Source: Pullilachnospira_A gallistercoris (GTDB taxonomy: Bacteria; Bacillota; Clostridia; Lachnospirales; Lachnospiraceae). Taken from it: DNA of 10,115 nucleotides. Of the stretch, positions 1 to 7,333 are shown in pieces (the stretch's first letter is position 1; each line of letters starts with the position of its first letter). The notes beneath the pieces are model-generated. The model was not told the DNA's origin. It searched no databases and saw only the letters and a program-made list of their open reading frames with translations. Location of the stretch: the NCBI GenBank assembly GCA_018712125.1, contig DVHM01000090.1:1-10115 (forward strand), in the 5' to 3' direction. The position numbers were made by a program, and so were the translations under genes.

Positions 1-1182
1 GGCGCTTTCGGTCTGGCTGTGGCGACGGCGCTCGCGTTGACCTGGGTTCTGCCGGAGGGAATGGGCTGGGATATTCTCCTGCAGTGTTGCTATCTGGCGA
101 TTCTGACCGGGGTGGTATTTGCCTGCGTCAGGCTGCGCCGCCCGGCCTGTGTCTATGTAGCGGTGTGGGTGCTGGCGGTGTCCCGGTTTATCATGAGTCT
201 CTGGATCGGTTTGCGGGGCGCATTTCCGATCTTTGCGGAAAGCGGTGTGGCGGCGCTGGCGGGATTGGCGGCGCTTTATACCGTCATTTATCTTCTGCTG
301 ATGTTTACCACGGCGCGGACTATGCCGAAGGGCGGCAGCTATGATATCGGACCGCGGCAGATGATCTCTGCCCTCCTGATAGTTCTGATCATAGAGTGCC
401 TTACCTTCGCGCTCTTTTACGGCGGCGGAAATTTTCATCTGAACATGTATTATATCGCGGTGCTTCTGGCGGAGTTCTACTGTCTGACCATGCTCTACAT
501 GCAGACGGAGCTTTTCAAGAAGAGCGCGCTGGAAAAAGAATTTCTGACCATGAATCTTCTCTGGCAGCAGCAGAGGGACCAATACCAGCTGACCAGGGAG
601 AACATCGATCTGATCAACCGGAAATGTCATGACTTAAAGCACCAGGTCCAGGCGCTGCGGATGATGGGGAACGATGACGTCAGAGAGAAATACTTAAAGG
701 AACTGGAGCAGTCCGTACAGATCTATGACGCCATGGTAAAGACCGGCAATGAGGCGCTGGACACGCTGCTCACGGAAAAGAGTCTATACTGCGAGGCCCA
801 CGGCATCAAGATCAGCTGTGTGGTGGACGGAAAAAGCCTCGCTTTTCTGGATCCGGTGGATCTCTATGCGATTCTCGGCAACGCGCTGGACAATGCAGTG
901 GAGGGAGTGAGCGGATTTTCTGACAAGACAAAACGTCTGATCGATCTGGCGGTCTATACGCGAAATCAGTTTCTCGCGATTACCGTCAGCAACCCGGTGG
1001 AGGGAGAGCTGCAGTTTCTCGGAGGACTTCCGGTGACAACCAAAAAAGACAGGGGATATCACGGATTCGGGCTGCGGAGTATCCGACATACGGTAAGGCA
1101 ATACGGCGGTCATATCAACGTTTCCGTGGAACATGGAACCTTTCTCCTGAAGATGATTATTCCGCTGCCAAAACAGGCATAA
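1..1182 (+). CDS. GHKL-domain sensor histidine kinase (AgrC/VirS type), 5' end missing
   Basis: This is the C-terminal 393 residues of a membrane sensor kinase. The frame is open from base 1, and the GTG at 19 has no ribosome binding site before it, so the true start probably lies upstream. Residue numbers count from base 1. Residues 1 to about 170 are a series of hydrophobic membrane segments (about five or six), the usual sensing half of AgrC-like kinases. A short helical linker follows. The phospho-acceptor box reads CHDLKHQVQALR with the likely phosphorylated His at 210. The ATP-binding N box is NALDNAVEG (N294, N298), and the G box is GFGLRSI near residues 355-361. Known family role: autophosphorylation on His and transfer to a response regulator, usually of the LytTR class encoded next door, here presumably upstream and out of view. 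The signal cannot be told from the sequence. A strong terminator follows the stop codon, so the kinase is not in an operon with the glycosidase downstream. Confidence 0.9.
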   Translation, partial: GAFGLAVATALALTWVLPEGMGWDILLQCCYLAILTGVVFACVRLRRPACVYVAVWVLAVSRFIMSLWIGLRGAFPIFAESGVAALAGLAALYTVIYLLLMFTTARTMPKGGSYDIGPRQMISALLIVLIIECLTFALFYGGGNFHLNMYYIAVLLAEFYCLTMLYMQTELFKKSALEKEFLTMNLLWQQQRDQYQLTRENIDLINRKCHDLKHQVQALRMMGNDDVREKYLKELEQSVQIYDAMVKTGNEALDTLLTEKSLYCEAHGIKISCVVDGKSLAFLDPVDLYAILGNALDNAVEGVSGFSDKTKRLIDLAVYTRNQFLAITVSNPVEGELQFLGGLPVTTKKDRGYHGFGLRSIRHTVRQYGGHINVSVEHGTFLLKMIIPLPKQA

Positions 1183-1212
1183 TAAGGAAGAAACACCACT
1201 TAAGACGAAAAA

Positions 1213-1246
1213 ACAACCACTTTGGAAAAGGTGGTTGTAAATTTTT
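1213..1246 (+). terminator. Rho-independent terminator after the sensor kinase gene
   Basis: An 11-bp stem (1213-1223 with 1228-1238, one G-U pair) closes a GGAA tetraloop and is followed by AAATTTTT. It begins 30 bases after the kinase stop codon and separates that gene from the sugar-use genes. Confidence 0.85.
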
Positions 1247-1263
1247 GCCTAAAAATATAAGAT
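1235..1263 (+). promoter_or_regulatory. Weak candidate promoter for the GH2-symporter unit
   Basis: TTGTAA at 1235-1240 and TAAGAT at 1258-1263 are spaced by 17 bases. Each matches the sigma-A consensus at four of six positions. The overlapping TATAAG at 1256-1261 matches better, but its spacing is only 15. The -35-like element lies inside the 3' arm and tail of the preceding terminator. This is the best candidate in the 126-base gap, but it is weak. Confidence 0.25.
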
Positions 1264-1308
1264 ACGCTTAGATCTGATTGTAAAAAATGACAAAAAAGCG
1301 AGGAGAGC

Positions 1309-3246
1309 ATGAGAAAAATCACTTGTATCAATGACCACTGGAAGTTTCAACTGTCCGATGGCAGACAGGAGACGGTAAATCTGCCCCATACCTGGAATGC
1401 CCTGGATGGACAGGATGGCGGCAATGATTACTATCGCGGGACAGGACGCTATACCCGCGGATTTTCCATGCCGGAATTTGACCGGGAGAGGGAGACCGTG
1501 TATCTGGAGTTTTGCGGCGTCAACGCCTCCGCGCGGGTGGAAGTCAACGGCACTTGCGTGGGAGAGCACGACGGCGGGTACTCTACTTTTCGGATGGAGA
1601 TCGGGGATGTGCTGGAGCAGGAGAACACACTGACCGTGACGGTGGACAATTCCGTCAACGACCGGGTGTATCCTCAGAAGGCAGACTTTACTTTCTACGG
1701 CGGTATTTACCGGGATGTGAATCTCATTGTGGTAAACCGGCATCACTTTGCCCTGGACTATTTCGGAACGCCGGGACTGCGGATCACGCCGCAGGTGGAG
1801 GGCGCCGACGCGAAGGTAACTGTCGAGGCGTACAAGGACAGCCCGGAGGGAACGGTAAAGATCACAATTTTTGACGCCGACGGCGGGAGCGTGGCGGAGA
1901 CGGAATGCCCGGAAGGCAAGGCGGTGCTTGCGATTCCCGGCGTGCATCTGTGGAACGGAAGGGAGGATCCCTATCTCTATGAGGCCAGAGCGCAGCTTCT
2001 GGTGGATGGCGAAGCGGTGGACGAGATCTCCAGCCGTTTTGGGGTGCGGACTTTTTCGATGGACCCGAAAGAGGGATTTTTCCTGAACGGAAAATCCTAT
2101 CCCCTCCACGGCGTGTCCCGGCATCAGGACTTCAAGGGCATCGGCAACGCCATCACGAAGGAGTATCACGACCGGGATATGGAGATGATCAAGGAGATCG
2201 GAGCCAACACTATCCGTCTCGCCCACTATCAGCACGATCAGTATTTTTACGATCTGTGCGACGAGGCCGGGATGATTGTCTGGGCCGAGATTCCCTACAT
2301 TTCCGAGCATATGCCGAACGGCCGGGAAAATACCATCAGCCAGATGAAGGAACTGATCATACAGAACTACAATCATCCCAGCATTGTGACCTGGGGATTG
2401 TCCAATGAGATTACAATTTCCACGAAAAACACGAAAGACATGCTGGACAATCACAGGGTGCTCAACGATCTGGTGCACAGCATGGATGCGGCCAGGCCGA
2501 CAGTGCTGGCCTGCTACGCCATGTGCAATCCCTTTGCCAGGGTCGTGCATCTTTCGGATCTGGTAAGCTACAACCTGTATCTGGGCTGGTATGTGCCGGG
2601 GATGTTTTTGAATGATATTTTCCTGGATCTGTTCCACCTCATTTACCCGAAACGGTGCATCGGCTACTCCGAGTACGGCGCGGAGGGCATGCCGAATCTC
2701 CACAGTGAGCATCCGAGGAGAGGAGATCACACCGAGGAGTACCAGGCAAAATATCACGAGTATATGATCCGGTGCTTCGCGAAACGGCCCTTCCTCTGGG
2801 CTACTCACGTCTGGAACATGTTCGATTTCGCGGCGGATGCCCGGGATCAGGGCGGCGAGCCGGGTATGAATCACAAGGGGCTGGTAACCTTCGACCGGAA
2901 GATCAGGAAGGACAGCTTCTATCTCTACAAGGCGTACTGGAATCCGGAGCCCATGGTGCACATCTGCAGCAAGCGCTTTGAGGAGCGGGGCCGGGAGCGG
3001 ATCCGCGTCAAGATTTACTCCAACCAGCCGGAAGTTGCGCTCTATCAGGATGGAAGACTTCTGGAGAAGCGGCAGGCGCAGAAGGATCAGCGGGTCTTCG
3101 TCTTTGAGGTAAGTCTTTCCGACGGGGAGAATCATTTTGAGGCTGTGGCCGGCGACTGCAGGGATGAGGCGGTCTTCCGGAAGATGACCAACCCGAGAAG
3201 CTATAAACTCAGCAAAAAGAAATCCTCCAGTGCCAACTGGGTGTAG
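1309..3246 (+). CDS. Glycoside hydrolase family 2 protein, beta-galactosidase-like
   Basis: This 645-residue GH2 enzyme should hydrolyse a beta-linked sugar with retention of configuration. It has no signal peptide, so it is cytoplasmic and acts on an imported substrate. Domains in order are a beta-sandwich sugar-binding domain (about 1-150, with the signature FYGGIYRDV near 129-137), an immunoglobulin-like domain (about 155-255), a TIM-barrel catalytic domain (about 257-545) and a C-terminal beta domain ending in ANWV. The acid/base is E367 in LSNE and the nucleophile is E455 in YSEYGAE. The segment around residues 300-330 (RLAHYQH, FYDLCDEAGMIVWAEIP) resembles GH2 beta-galactosidases rather than E. 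coli beta-glucuronidase. However, N521 and K523 in NHKG fit the N-x-K motif that binds glucuronate in beta-glucuronidases. The exact sugar is therefore open, although the family is secure. The ATG at 1309 follows a GAGGAG site. The gene ends 100 bases before the symporter gene with no terminator between, so the two are likely co-transcribed. Confidence 0.93.
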   Translation: MRKITCINDHWKFQLSDGRQETVNLPHTWNALDGQDGGNDYYRGTGRYTRGFSMPEFDRERETVYLEFCGVNASARVEVNGTCVGEHDGGYSTFRMEIGDVLEQENTLTVTVDNSVNDRVYPQKADFTFYGGIYRDVNLIVVNRHHFALDYFGTPGLRITPQVEGADAKVTVEAYKDSPEGTVKITIFDADGGSVAETECPEGKAVLAIPGVHLWNGREDPYLYEARAQLLVDGEAVDEISSRFGVRTFSMDPKEGFFLNGKSYPLHGVSRHQDFKGIGNAITKEYHDRDMEMIKEIGANTIRLAHYQHDQYFYDLCDEAGMIVWAEIPYISEHMPNGRENTISQMKELIIQNYNHPSIVTWGLSNEITISTKNTKDMLDNHRVLNDLVHSMDAARPTVLACYAMCNPFARVVHLSDLVSYNLYLGWYVPGMFLNDIFLDLFHLIYPKRCIGYSEYGAEGMPNLHSEHPRRGDHTEEYQAKYHEYMIRCFAKRPFLWATHVWNMFDFAADARDQGGEPGMNHKGLVTFDRKIRKDSFYLYKAYWNPEPMVHICSKRFEERGRERIRVKIYSNQPEVALYQDGRLLEKRQAQKDQRVFVFEVSLSDGENHFEAVAGDCRDEAVFRKMTNPRSYKLSKKKSSSANWV

Positions 3247-3270
3247 AGAGCACGAAGCTCGGAGGAGGAA

Positions 3271-3300
3271 ATGCCGGTTCCGAACAGGGATCGGTGCTGA
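3271..3300 (+). other. Possible 9-codon leader ORF between the glycosidase and symporter genes
   Basis: A strong Shine-Dalgarno run, GGAGGAGG at 3261-3268, precedes an ATG at 3271 that opens a very short frame (MPVPNRDRC, stop TGA at 3298-3300). Either GGAGG copy could serve, at 5 or 2 bases from the ATG; the upstream copy gives the normal spacing. It could be a coupling or leader peptide for the symporter gene 46 bases further on. It could equally be chance in a purine-rich gap. Nothing in the peptide suggests a function. Confidence 0.18.
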
Positions 3301-3346
3301 TCTGACAAGATAAGAACGGATAGGATAAGAGAGAAAGGGGAAAAAG

Positions 3347-4873
3347 ATGAGTGATAAACAGACAGCGTCGGCTTCCGCGAATACAGCGACCAATCGGGCA
3401 AAGCTTTACCAGCTTGTGCTGTTTCCCATGAACAATGGCGCGACAAACGTGTACTACATTTTAACCATGAATTTTATCGCCTACTACGCCAACGGCGTAT
3501 TGGGGCTGGCGCTGATGTTCGCCACCACAATCGTGACGGCCATGCGTCTCTTTGACGCGGTGGTGGATCCCATCATCGGCGCGCTGATTGACCGGACCCA
3601 GGGGAGATTCGGGAAATTCCGTCCCTTTATGATCCTTGGGAATCTGATTATGATCGCCAGCGCTCTGATCATGTTCTTCGGCATCCGTGTTGTGCCGGAT
3701 GATCTGATGTGGCTGCGCTATACCTGCTTCGTGATTTTTTACGCGCTGTACATGATAGGCTATACGTTCCAGACAGCCTGTACCCGCTCCGGTCAGACCT
3801 GTCTGACCAACGATCCGAATCAGCGGCCTATGTTCACGATTTTCAATACGGTAGCAAGCCTGGTGGGAATGGGTATTGTACAGTTTCTGGCTCCGATCCT
3901 CGGAGAGATGCTGGGTGGATACAACAGCCAGAGCTTCTTTAACATCATGATTCCGCTGGCTATTGTGGTTTCCGCAATCCTGACGATCCTGGCGGTTGTC
4001 GGCATCTGGGAAAAAGATCAGCCCAAGTATTACGGCGTGGGCGGCAGCCAGGAGAAGGTCAAGCTGAGAGAATACGTGGGGATTCTGAAAGCCAACAAGG
4101 AACTGCAGCGCCTGATCGTCGCGGGAGCCGGATGCAAACTGGCCTTTTCCATCGCCACCAACATGACGGTGCTGTGTATGCTCTACGGCGCCATGATGGG
4201 CAACTACGGCGGGCTCTATCTGCCTATGATGATTATCGGCTATGTGTTCTCGGCGCCTTTCTTCCTGCTGACAGTACGCACATCCCAGAAGCACGGGCAG
4301 AAGAAATCACTGGTAACCTACACGAAAGTGGCACTGATCATGTATATCGGCGTGCTGGTGCTGCTGCTTCTGTGGCGGCAGGGAGTGCCGGGCGTGAATC
4401 TGTCGCTGACGCACATCAATATCTACACCATCGCCTTTATCATCTTCTACGGTGTCGGTTACGGTGCCTACTACGCGACTGCAGATATGCCGATTCCGAT
4501 GGTGGCGGACTGCTCCGATTACGAAACTTACCGCTCCGGGCGCTATATTCCCGGAATTATGGGAACGCTGTTTTCCATGGTGGATAAGCTGGTAAGCTCG
4601 CTTGGTTCCACCATTGTGGGGGCTGCCGTCGCGGTAATCGGCATTACCACGCTGCCGGACAGCACGACGCCCTATTCTCCGGGAATGGAATGGGTCGTGG
4701 TGGTACTGTTCTGCGTAGTGCCCATGATCGCCTGGATCGCGACGCTGATTGCCATGAAGGGTTACACCCTGACCGGAAAGCGGATGAAAGAGATTCAGGA
4801 AGTCAACGCGAAGCGCAGGGACGCCATCGCCGGGGGCATGAGCCTGGAAGAGGCCATGGAAAAATATAAATAA
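3347..4873 (+). CDS. GPH-family (MelB/GusB/XylP-type) sugar:cation symporter
   Basis: This is a 508-residue polytopic membrane protein of the major facilitator superfamily, glycoside-pentoside-hexuronide:cation symporter family, with the usual 12 hydrophobic segments. The family signature follows the second membrane segment: D70, D74-P75, G78, D82, and GRFGKFRP at 86-93. D70 and D74 align by position with the cation-binding aspartates D55 and D59 of MelB. The second signature (ADMPIPMVADCSDYE and the following helix) contains K414 in the place of MelB K377. A charged tail of about 40 residues follows the last helix. The inferred role is import of the beta-glycoside or glycan fragment cleaved by the GH2 enzyme encoded just upstream. 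The pairing matches known glycosidase-GPH operons such as that of GusA and GusB, but the substrate cannot be read from the sequence. The ATG at 3347 follows GAAAGGGG. Translation may couple to the upstream gene only loosely because of the 100-base gap. Confidence 0.92.
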   Translation: MSDKQTASASANTATNRAKLYQLVLFPMNNGATNVYYILTMNFIAYYANGVLGLALMFATTIVTAMRLFDAVVDPIIGALIDRTQGRFGKFRPFMILGNLIMIASALIMFFGIRVVPDDLMWLRYTCFVIFYALYMIGYTFQTACTRSGQTCLTNDPNQRPMFTIFNTVASLVGMGIVQFLAPILGEMLGGYNSQSFFNIMIPLAIVVSAILTILAVVGIWEKDQPKYYGVGGSQEKVKLREYVGILKANKELQRLIVAGAGCKLAFSIATNMTVLCMLYGAMMGNYGGLYLPMMIIGYVFSAPFFLLTVRTSQKHGQKKSLVTYTKVALIMYIGVLVLLLLWRQGVPGVNLSLTHINIYTIAFIIFYGVGYGAYYATADMPIPMVADCSDYETYRSGRYIPGIMGTLFSMVDKLVSSLGSTIVGAAVAVIGITTLPDSTTPYSPGMEWVVVVLFCVVPMIAWIATLIAMKGYTLTGKRMKEIQEVNAKRRDAIAGGMSLEEAMEKYK

Positions 4874-4927
4874 TCGAAAAAAAATCTTCATTCTTAAGGA
4901 AATTGTAAGAAAAAACGGAAGATAATG

Positions 4928-4936
4928 TGGTAGAAT
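4928..4936 (+). promoter_or_regulatory. Candidate extended -10 promoter element for the LCP gene
   Basis: TGG-TAGAAT is an extended -10 (TGn plus a hexamer one base off TATAAT). No -35 sits at normal spacing; the nearest, TTGTAA at 4903-4908, is 22 bases away. Transcription would start near 4943, inside the hairpin that follows, and give a leader of about 58 bases before the LCP start codon. Confidence 0.4.
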
Positions 4937-4938
4937 GA

Positions 4939-4968
4939 GGGTGTCGCTGCGGCGGCACCCTTGTTTTG
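4939..4968 (+). terminator. Terminator-like hairpin after the symporter gene
   Basis: A 9-bp GC-rich stem (4939-4947 with 4952-4960, one G-U pair) with a TGCG loop is followed by TTGTTTTG. It lies 65 bases past the symporter stop and 32 bases before the LCP start. It most simply ends the glycosidase-symporter transcript. It directly follows a -10-like element, so a role in control of the LCP gene cannot be excluded. Confidence 0.65.
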
Positions 4969-4988
4969 CACATATTTTCGAAAAAGAT

Positions 4989-4993
4989 GGGAG
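4989..4993 (+). promoter_or_regulatory. Ribosome binding site that sets the LCP start
   Basis: GGGAG stands 7 bases before the ATG at 5001. An in-frame ATG at 4935 would add 22 residues, but it overlaps the -10-like element and terminator hairpin and has no comparable site before it. Confidence 0.75.
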
Positions 4994-5000
4994 ACAGAAA

Positions 5001-6092
5001 ATGAAGAAAGTACCGCAGGAGCGGCTGACCAAGCGGCAGCGGCTCATGAGAAAGCGAAAAAAGAGAAGAAGGAGAATCCTGATCGCGGAGCTGGTTATTC
5101 TTGTTCTGCTGATTGGCGGTGTCTATGTGGGATCCAAGCTGGGCATGATCAATTTTTCTCAGCTGATCGCCGGAACCAACGCGCTGGATGAGGAGACCCG
5201 GAAGCTGATGGAGGGCTACACGACCATTGCGGTCTTCGGTGTGGACAACCGTTCCAACGGAGATTACGACACCGGAAACAGCGACGTGATCATGCTTGCC
5301 AATATTAATAATGAGACCAGGGAAGTGAAATTGGTGTCCGTCTACCGGGATACAGCCATGGATGTGGATGGGGACGGCACACTTCAGAAGTGTAATTACG
5401 CCTACAATCACGGAGGGCCGGACGAGGCGGTGGAGATGCTCAACCGCAACCTGGACCTGGATATCGACGGTTATGTGTCCGCGGACTTTTACGCGCTGGC
5501 GGATGTGGTGGACGCTCTGGGGGGAGTGGAGATTGATCTGACCAACGAGGAGGCAGCCATCATGAACCAGTCCTACATTCACTTTGTCGAGGATGTGGTG
5601 GGCAGAAAGTCCAAGGAGGTGGCGGGCGGCCGCCAGACTCTGGATGGTATCCAGACCGTTTCCTACTGCCGGATCCGCTACACGGCGGGCGATGATTTCA
5701 AGCGGACAGAGCGGCAGCGTCAGGTGCTCTCGCTGTTGGTGGACAAGGTCAAGAAAATGAACGTGTTCCAGATGAACGATCTGATCAACGCGGTCTTCCC
5801 CAATGTGGCGACCAGTTTCAACCTGTCCCAGATTCTCGGCATGGCTTCTGTTATGCGGGATTATGAACTGACGGAGACCAGAGGGTATCCCTTTGCCATG
5901 CATGTGCAGTCCTGGAAGGGCCGGGGAGACATGGTGGTGCCCTGTACCATGGAGTCCAATATAAAGCAGCTCCACCAGTATCTTTTCGGGGAGGAGGACT
6001 ACCAGCCCACCAGCACCGTGCAGGAGATCAGCGATGCGATATACGACCGCTCCGGTCTCGGCGAGGAGGATGCGCTGAACTACGGATATTAA
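5001..6092 (+). CDS. LytR-CpsA-Psr (LCP) family cell-wall glycopolymer ligase
   Basis: This is a 363-residue membrane-anchored LCP protein. Known family role: transfer of undecaprenyl-linked glycopolymers (teichoic acids, capsule or other wall polysaccharides) onto peptidoglycan at the outer face of the membrane. The N-terminus is strongly basic (KRQRLMRKRKKRRRR), followed by one membrane segment at about 26-46, which gives an N-in, C-out topology. The LCP domain starts near residue 73 with TTIAVFGVDNR (D82, R84). It continues with SVYRDT (R116, D117) and ends with the conserved GRQTLDG...YCRIRYT block and DFKRTERQRQVL (D232, R235, R238, R240). These charged residues match the pyrophosphate- and metal-binding set of LCP enzymes. 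The protein ends soon after the domain and has no extra C-terminal LytR domain. It appears to be a single-gene transcript: a terminator-like hairpin lies before it and a strong terminator after it. No neighbour tells which polymer it handles. Confidence 0.93.
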   Translation: MKKVPQERLTKRQRLMRKRKKRRRRILIAELVILVLLIGGVYVGSKLGMINFSQLIAGTNALDEETRKLMEGYTTIAVFGVDNRSNGDYDTGNSDVIMLANINNETREVKLVSVYRDTAMDVDGDGTLQKCNYAYNHGGPDEAVEMLNRNLDLDIDGYVSADFYALADVVDALGGVEIDLTNEEAAIMNQSYIHFVEDVVGRKSKEVAGGRQTLDGIQTVSYCRIRYTAGDDFKRTERQRQVLSLLVDKVKKMNVFQMNDLINAVFPNVATSFNLSQILGMASVMRDYELTETRGYPFAMHVQSWKGRGDMVVPCTMESNIKQLHQYLFGEEDYQPTSTVQEISDAIYDRSGLGEEDALNYGY

Positions 6093-6136
6093 TATAACTT
6101 TAACGTTTTTTTAGCAAAAGCAAAATATTTCCCCGG

Positions 6137-6142
6137 TATACT
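6137..6142 (+). promoter_or_regulatory. Weak candidate -10 element upstream of the SDR gene
   Basis: TATACT matches five of six consensus positions but has no TG extension and no convincing -35 at 16-18 bases. It immediately precedes the terminator hairpin. It is the best candidate in the 167-base gap 6093-6259, yet may be chance in an AT-rich stretch. Confidence 0.22.
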
Positions 6143-6191
6143 GACCACTGTCAGCAGGAAAGAAAAACCTGCGTCGGTGGTCTTCTTTTTT
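6143..6191 (+). terminator. Rho-independent terminator after the LCP gene
   Basis: The outer stem is 8 bp (6143-6150 with 6175-6182, one G-U pair). A small internal loop leads to a 5-bp inner stem (6154-6158 with 6168-6172) around an A-rich loop of 9 bases. The hairpin is followed by TTCTTTTTT. It lies about 50 bases past the LCP stop codon. Confidence 0.82.
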
Positions 6192-6203
6192 GGAGGCGCC
6201 CGC

Positions 6204-6217
6204 TCGGGAAACCCCGA
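6204..6217 (+). other. Small hairpin in the leader of the SDR gene
   Basis: TCGGG and CCCGA form a perfect 5-bp stem with an AAAC loop, about 30 bases before the AGGAGG of the next gene. No T-run follows. Its significance is unknown. Confidence 0.25.
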
Positions 6218-6259
6218 CGGAATGGTAAGAAAATCAAAGCATATCAGGAGGAAATAAAG

Positions 6260-7333
6260 ATGAAGAGAGAAGAGAATACATTATATCTGGTAACCGGAGC
6301 GGCAGGATTTCTCGGCGGCCATGTGTGCCGTCAGCTGCTGGAACGGGGAGACCGGGTGCGGGCCTTTGTGCTGCCGAAGGATCCGGCGGCAAAATATCTG
6401 CCGAAGGATGTGGAGATTGTGGAGGGGGACCTCTGCGACAGGGAATCCCTGGAACCCTTCTTCTCCGTGGAGGAGGGGACAAAAACCATCTGTATCCATG
6501 TGGCCAGCATGGTAACGGTGGATCCGGATTTCAATCAGAAGCTCATCGATATCAACGTGGGAGGCGCAAAAAACATGATTGCCAAGTGTCTGGAGCACGG
6601 GGAGTGTGAAAAGCTGGTCTATGTCAGCAGCACCGGGGCGATCCCTGAGAGTCCGAAGGGGGAGAAAATCCGGGAGGCAGATACCTTCGACCCGAACCAG
6701 GTGGTCGGATGGTACTCCAAGTCCAAGGCTATGGCCACCCAGGCGGTGCTGGACGCGGTAAAATACCAGGGATTGAACGCCTGTGTGGTACATCCCAGCG
6801 GAATCCTCGGCCCCGACGATATGGCGGTCAGCGAGACCACCGGCACCATCATCCGCATAATCAACGGGGAGATGCCCATCGGAATGCAGGGCTCCTTCAA
6901 TCTCTGCGACGTGCGGGATCTGGCGAGAGGCTGCATTCTGGCTGCAGATAAAGGCCGCAGCGGCGAGTGCTATATCCTCGGGAATGAGGAAGTGACCTTG
7001 AAGGAGCTGTGCCAGATGCTGACCGCTGAGTGCGGATGCAAGCCGATCCGCTTTTATCTGCCACTGGGGATTGCGAACAAGATGGCAAAACTTATGGAAC
7101 GCCAGGCAAAGAAGAAGGGGAAGAAGCCGATGATGACCACCTTCTCCGTCTATAATCTGGCAAGAAACAACACTTTTGACTACAGCAAGGCAAAGGAGGA
7201 ACTGGGGTATCAGACCAGATCCTATCAGGAGACGATTCACGATGAAGTGAAGTGGCTCGAGAGCGCCGGGAAAATCCGGACCGCGAAAAAGACGCAGTCC
7301 TCCCATCAGAAGCGGGAGGCGCTGGCAGGTTGA
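6260..7333 (+). CDS. NAD(P)-dependent epimerase/dehydratase family protein (extended SDR)
   Basis: This is a 357-residue extended short-chain dehydrogenase/reductase. The Rossmann dinucleotide motif TGAAGFLG is at 12-19. An acidic-residue loop follows (EGDLCD, 55-60). The catalytic set is S123/S124 in YVSSTGA, with Y152 and K156 in the YxxxK motif (WYSKSKA). The HPSGILGPDD segment shortly after is typical of the dihydroflavonol reductase/3-beta-HSD-like branch of extended SDRs. These enzymes reduce, oxidise or epimerise a hydroxyl or keto group of a small molecule with NAD(H) or NADP(H). The substrate cannot be assigned from sequence alone. The C-terminal third holds the substrate lid, including a basic patch (RQAKKKGKKP) and a charged tail. 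No signal peptide or certain membrane segment is seen, so it is probably cytoplasmic. The ATG at 6260 follows a full AGGAGG by 8 bases. The gene stands alone between a terminator and a 197-base gap, so no partner gene hints at a pathway. Confidence 0.9.
   Translation: MKREENTLYLVTGAAGFLGGHVCRQLLERGDRVRAFVLPKDPAAKYLPKDVEIVEGDLCDRESLEPFFSVEEGTKTICIHVASMVTVDPDFNQKLIDINVGGAKNMIAKCLEHGECEKLVYVSSTGAIPESPKGEKIREADTFDPNQVVGWYSKSKAMATQAVLDAVKYQGLNACVVHPSGILGPDDMAVSETTGTIIRIINGEMPIGMQGSFNLCDVRDLARGCILAADKGRSGECYILGNEEVTLKELCQMLTAECGCKPIRFYLPLGIANKMAKLMERQAKKKGKKPMMTTFSVYNLARNNTFDYSKAKEELGYQTRSYQETIHDEVKWLESAGKIRTAKKTQSSHQKREALAG

Noticed and set aside
3302..3329. Possible promoter CTGACA...GATAAG just before the symporter gene
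   Set aside because: GATAAG is a poor -10 and the region is a purine-rich run; co-transcription from the glycosidase gene is simpler.
1249..3393. Very long open frame on the minus strand (714 codons) opposite the GH2 gene
   Set aside because: It is antisense to a gene with complete GH2 motifs. Its translation is rich in His, Arg, Val and Leu without domain structure, as expected of a shadow of GC-biased codons.
4935..5000. Upstream in-frame ATG for the LCP protein
   Set aside because: It overlaps the -10-like TAGAAT and the terminator hairpin and lacks a ribosome binding site, whereas the ATG at 5001 has GGGAG 7 bases before it.
4803..5975. Minus-strand open frame of 390 codons opposite the LCP gene and the intergenic hairpin
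   Set aside because: It crosses the terminator and the LCP coding sequence, has no recognisable motif, and the opposite strand has a clear family match.
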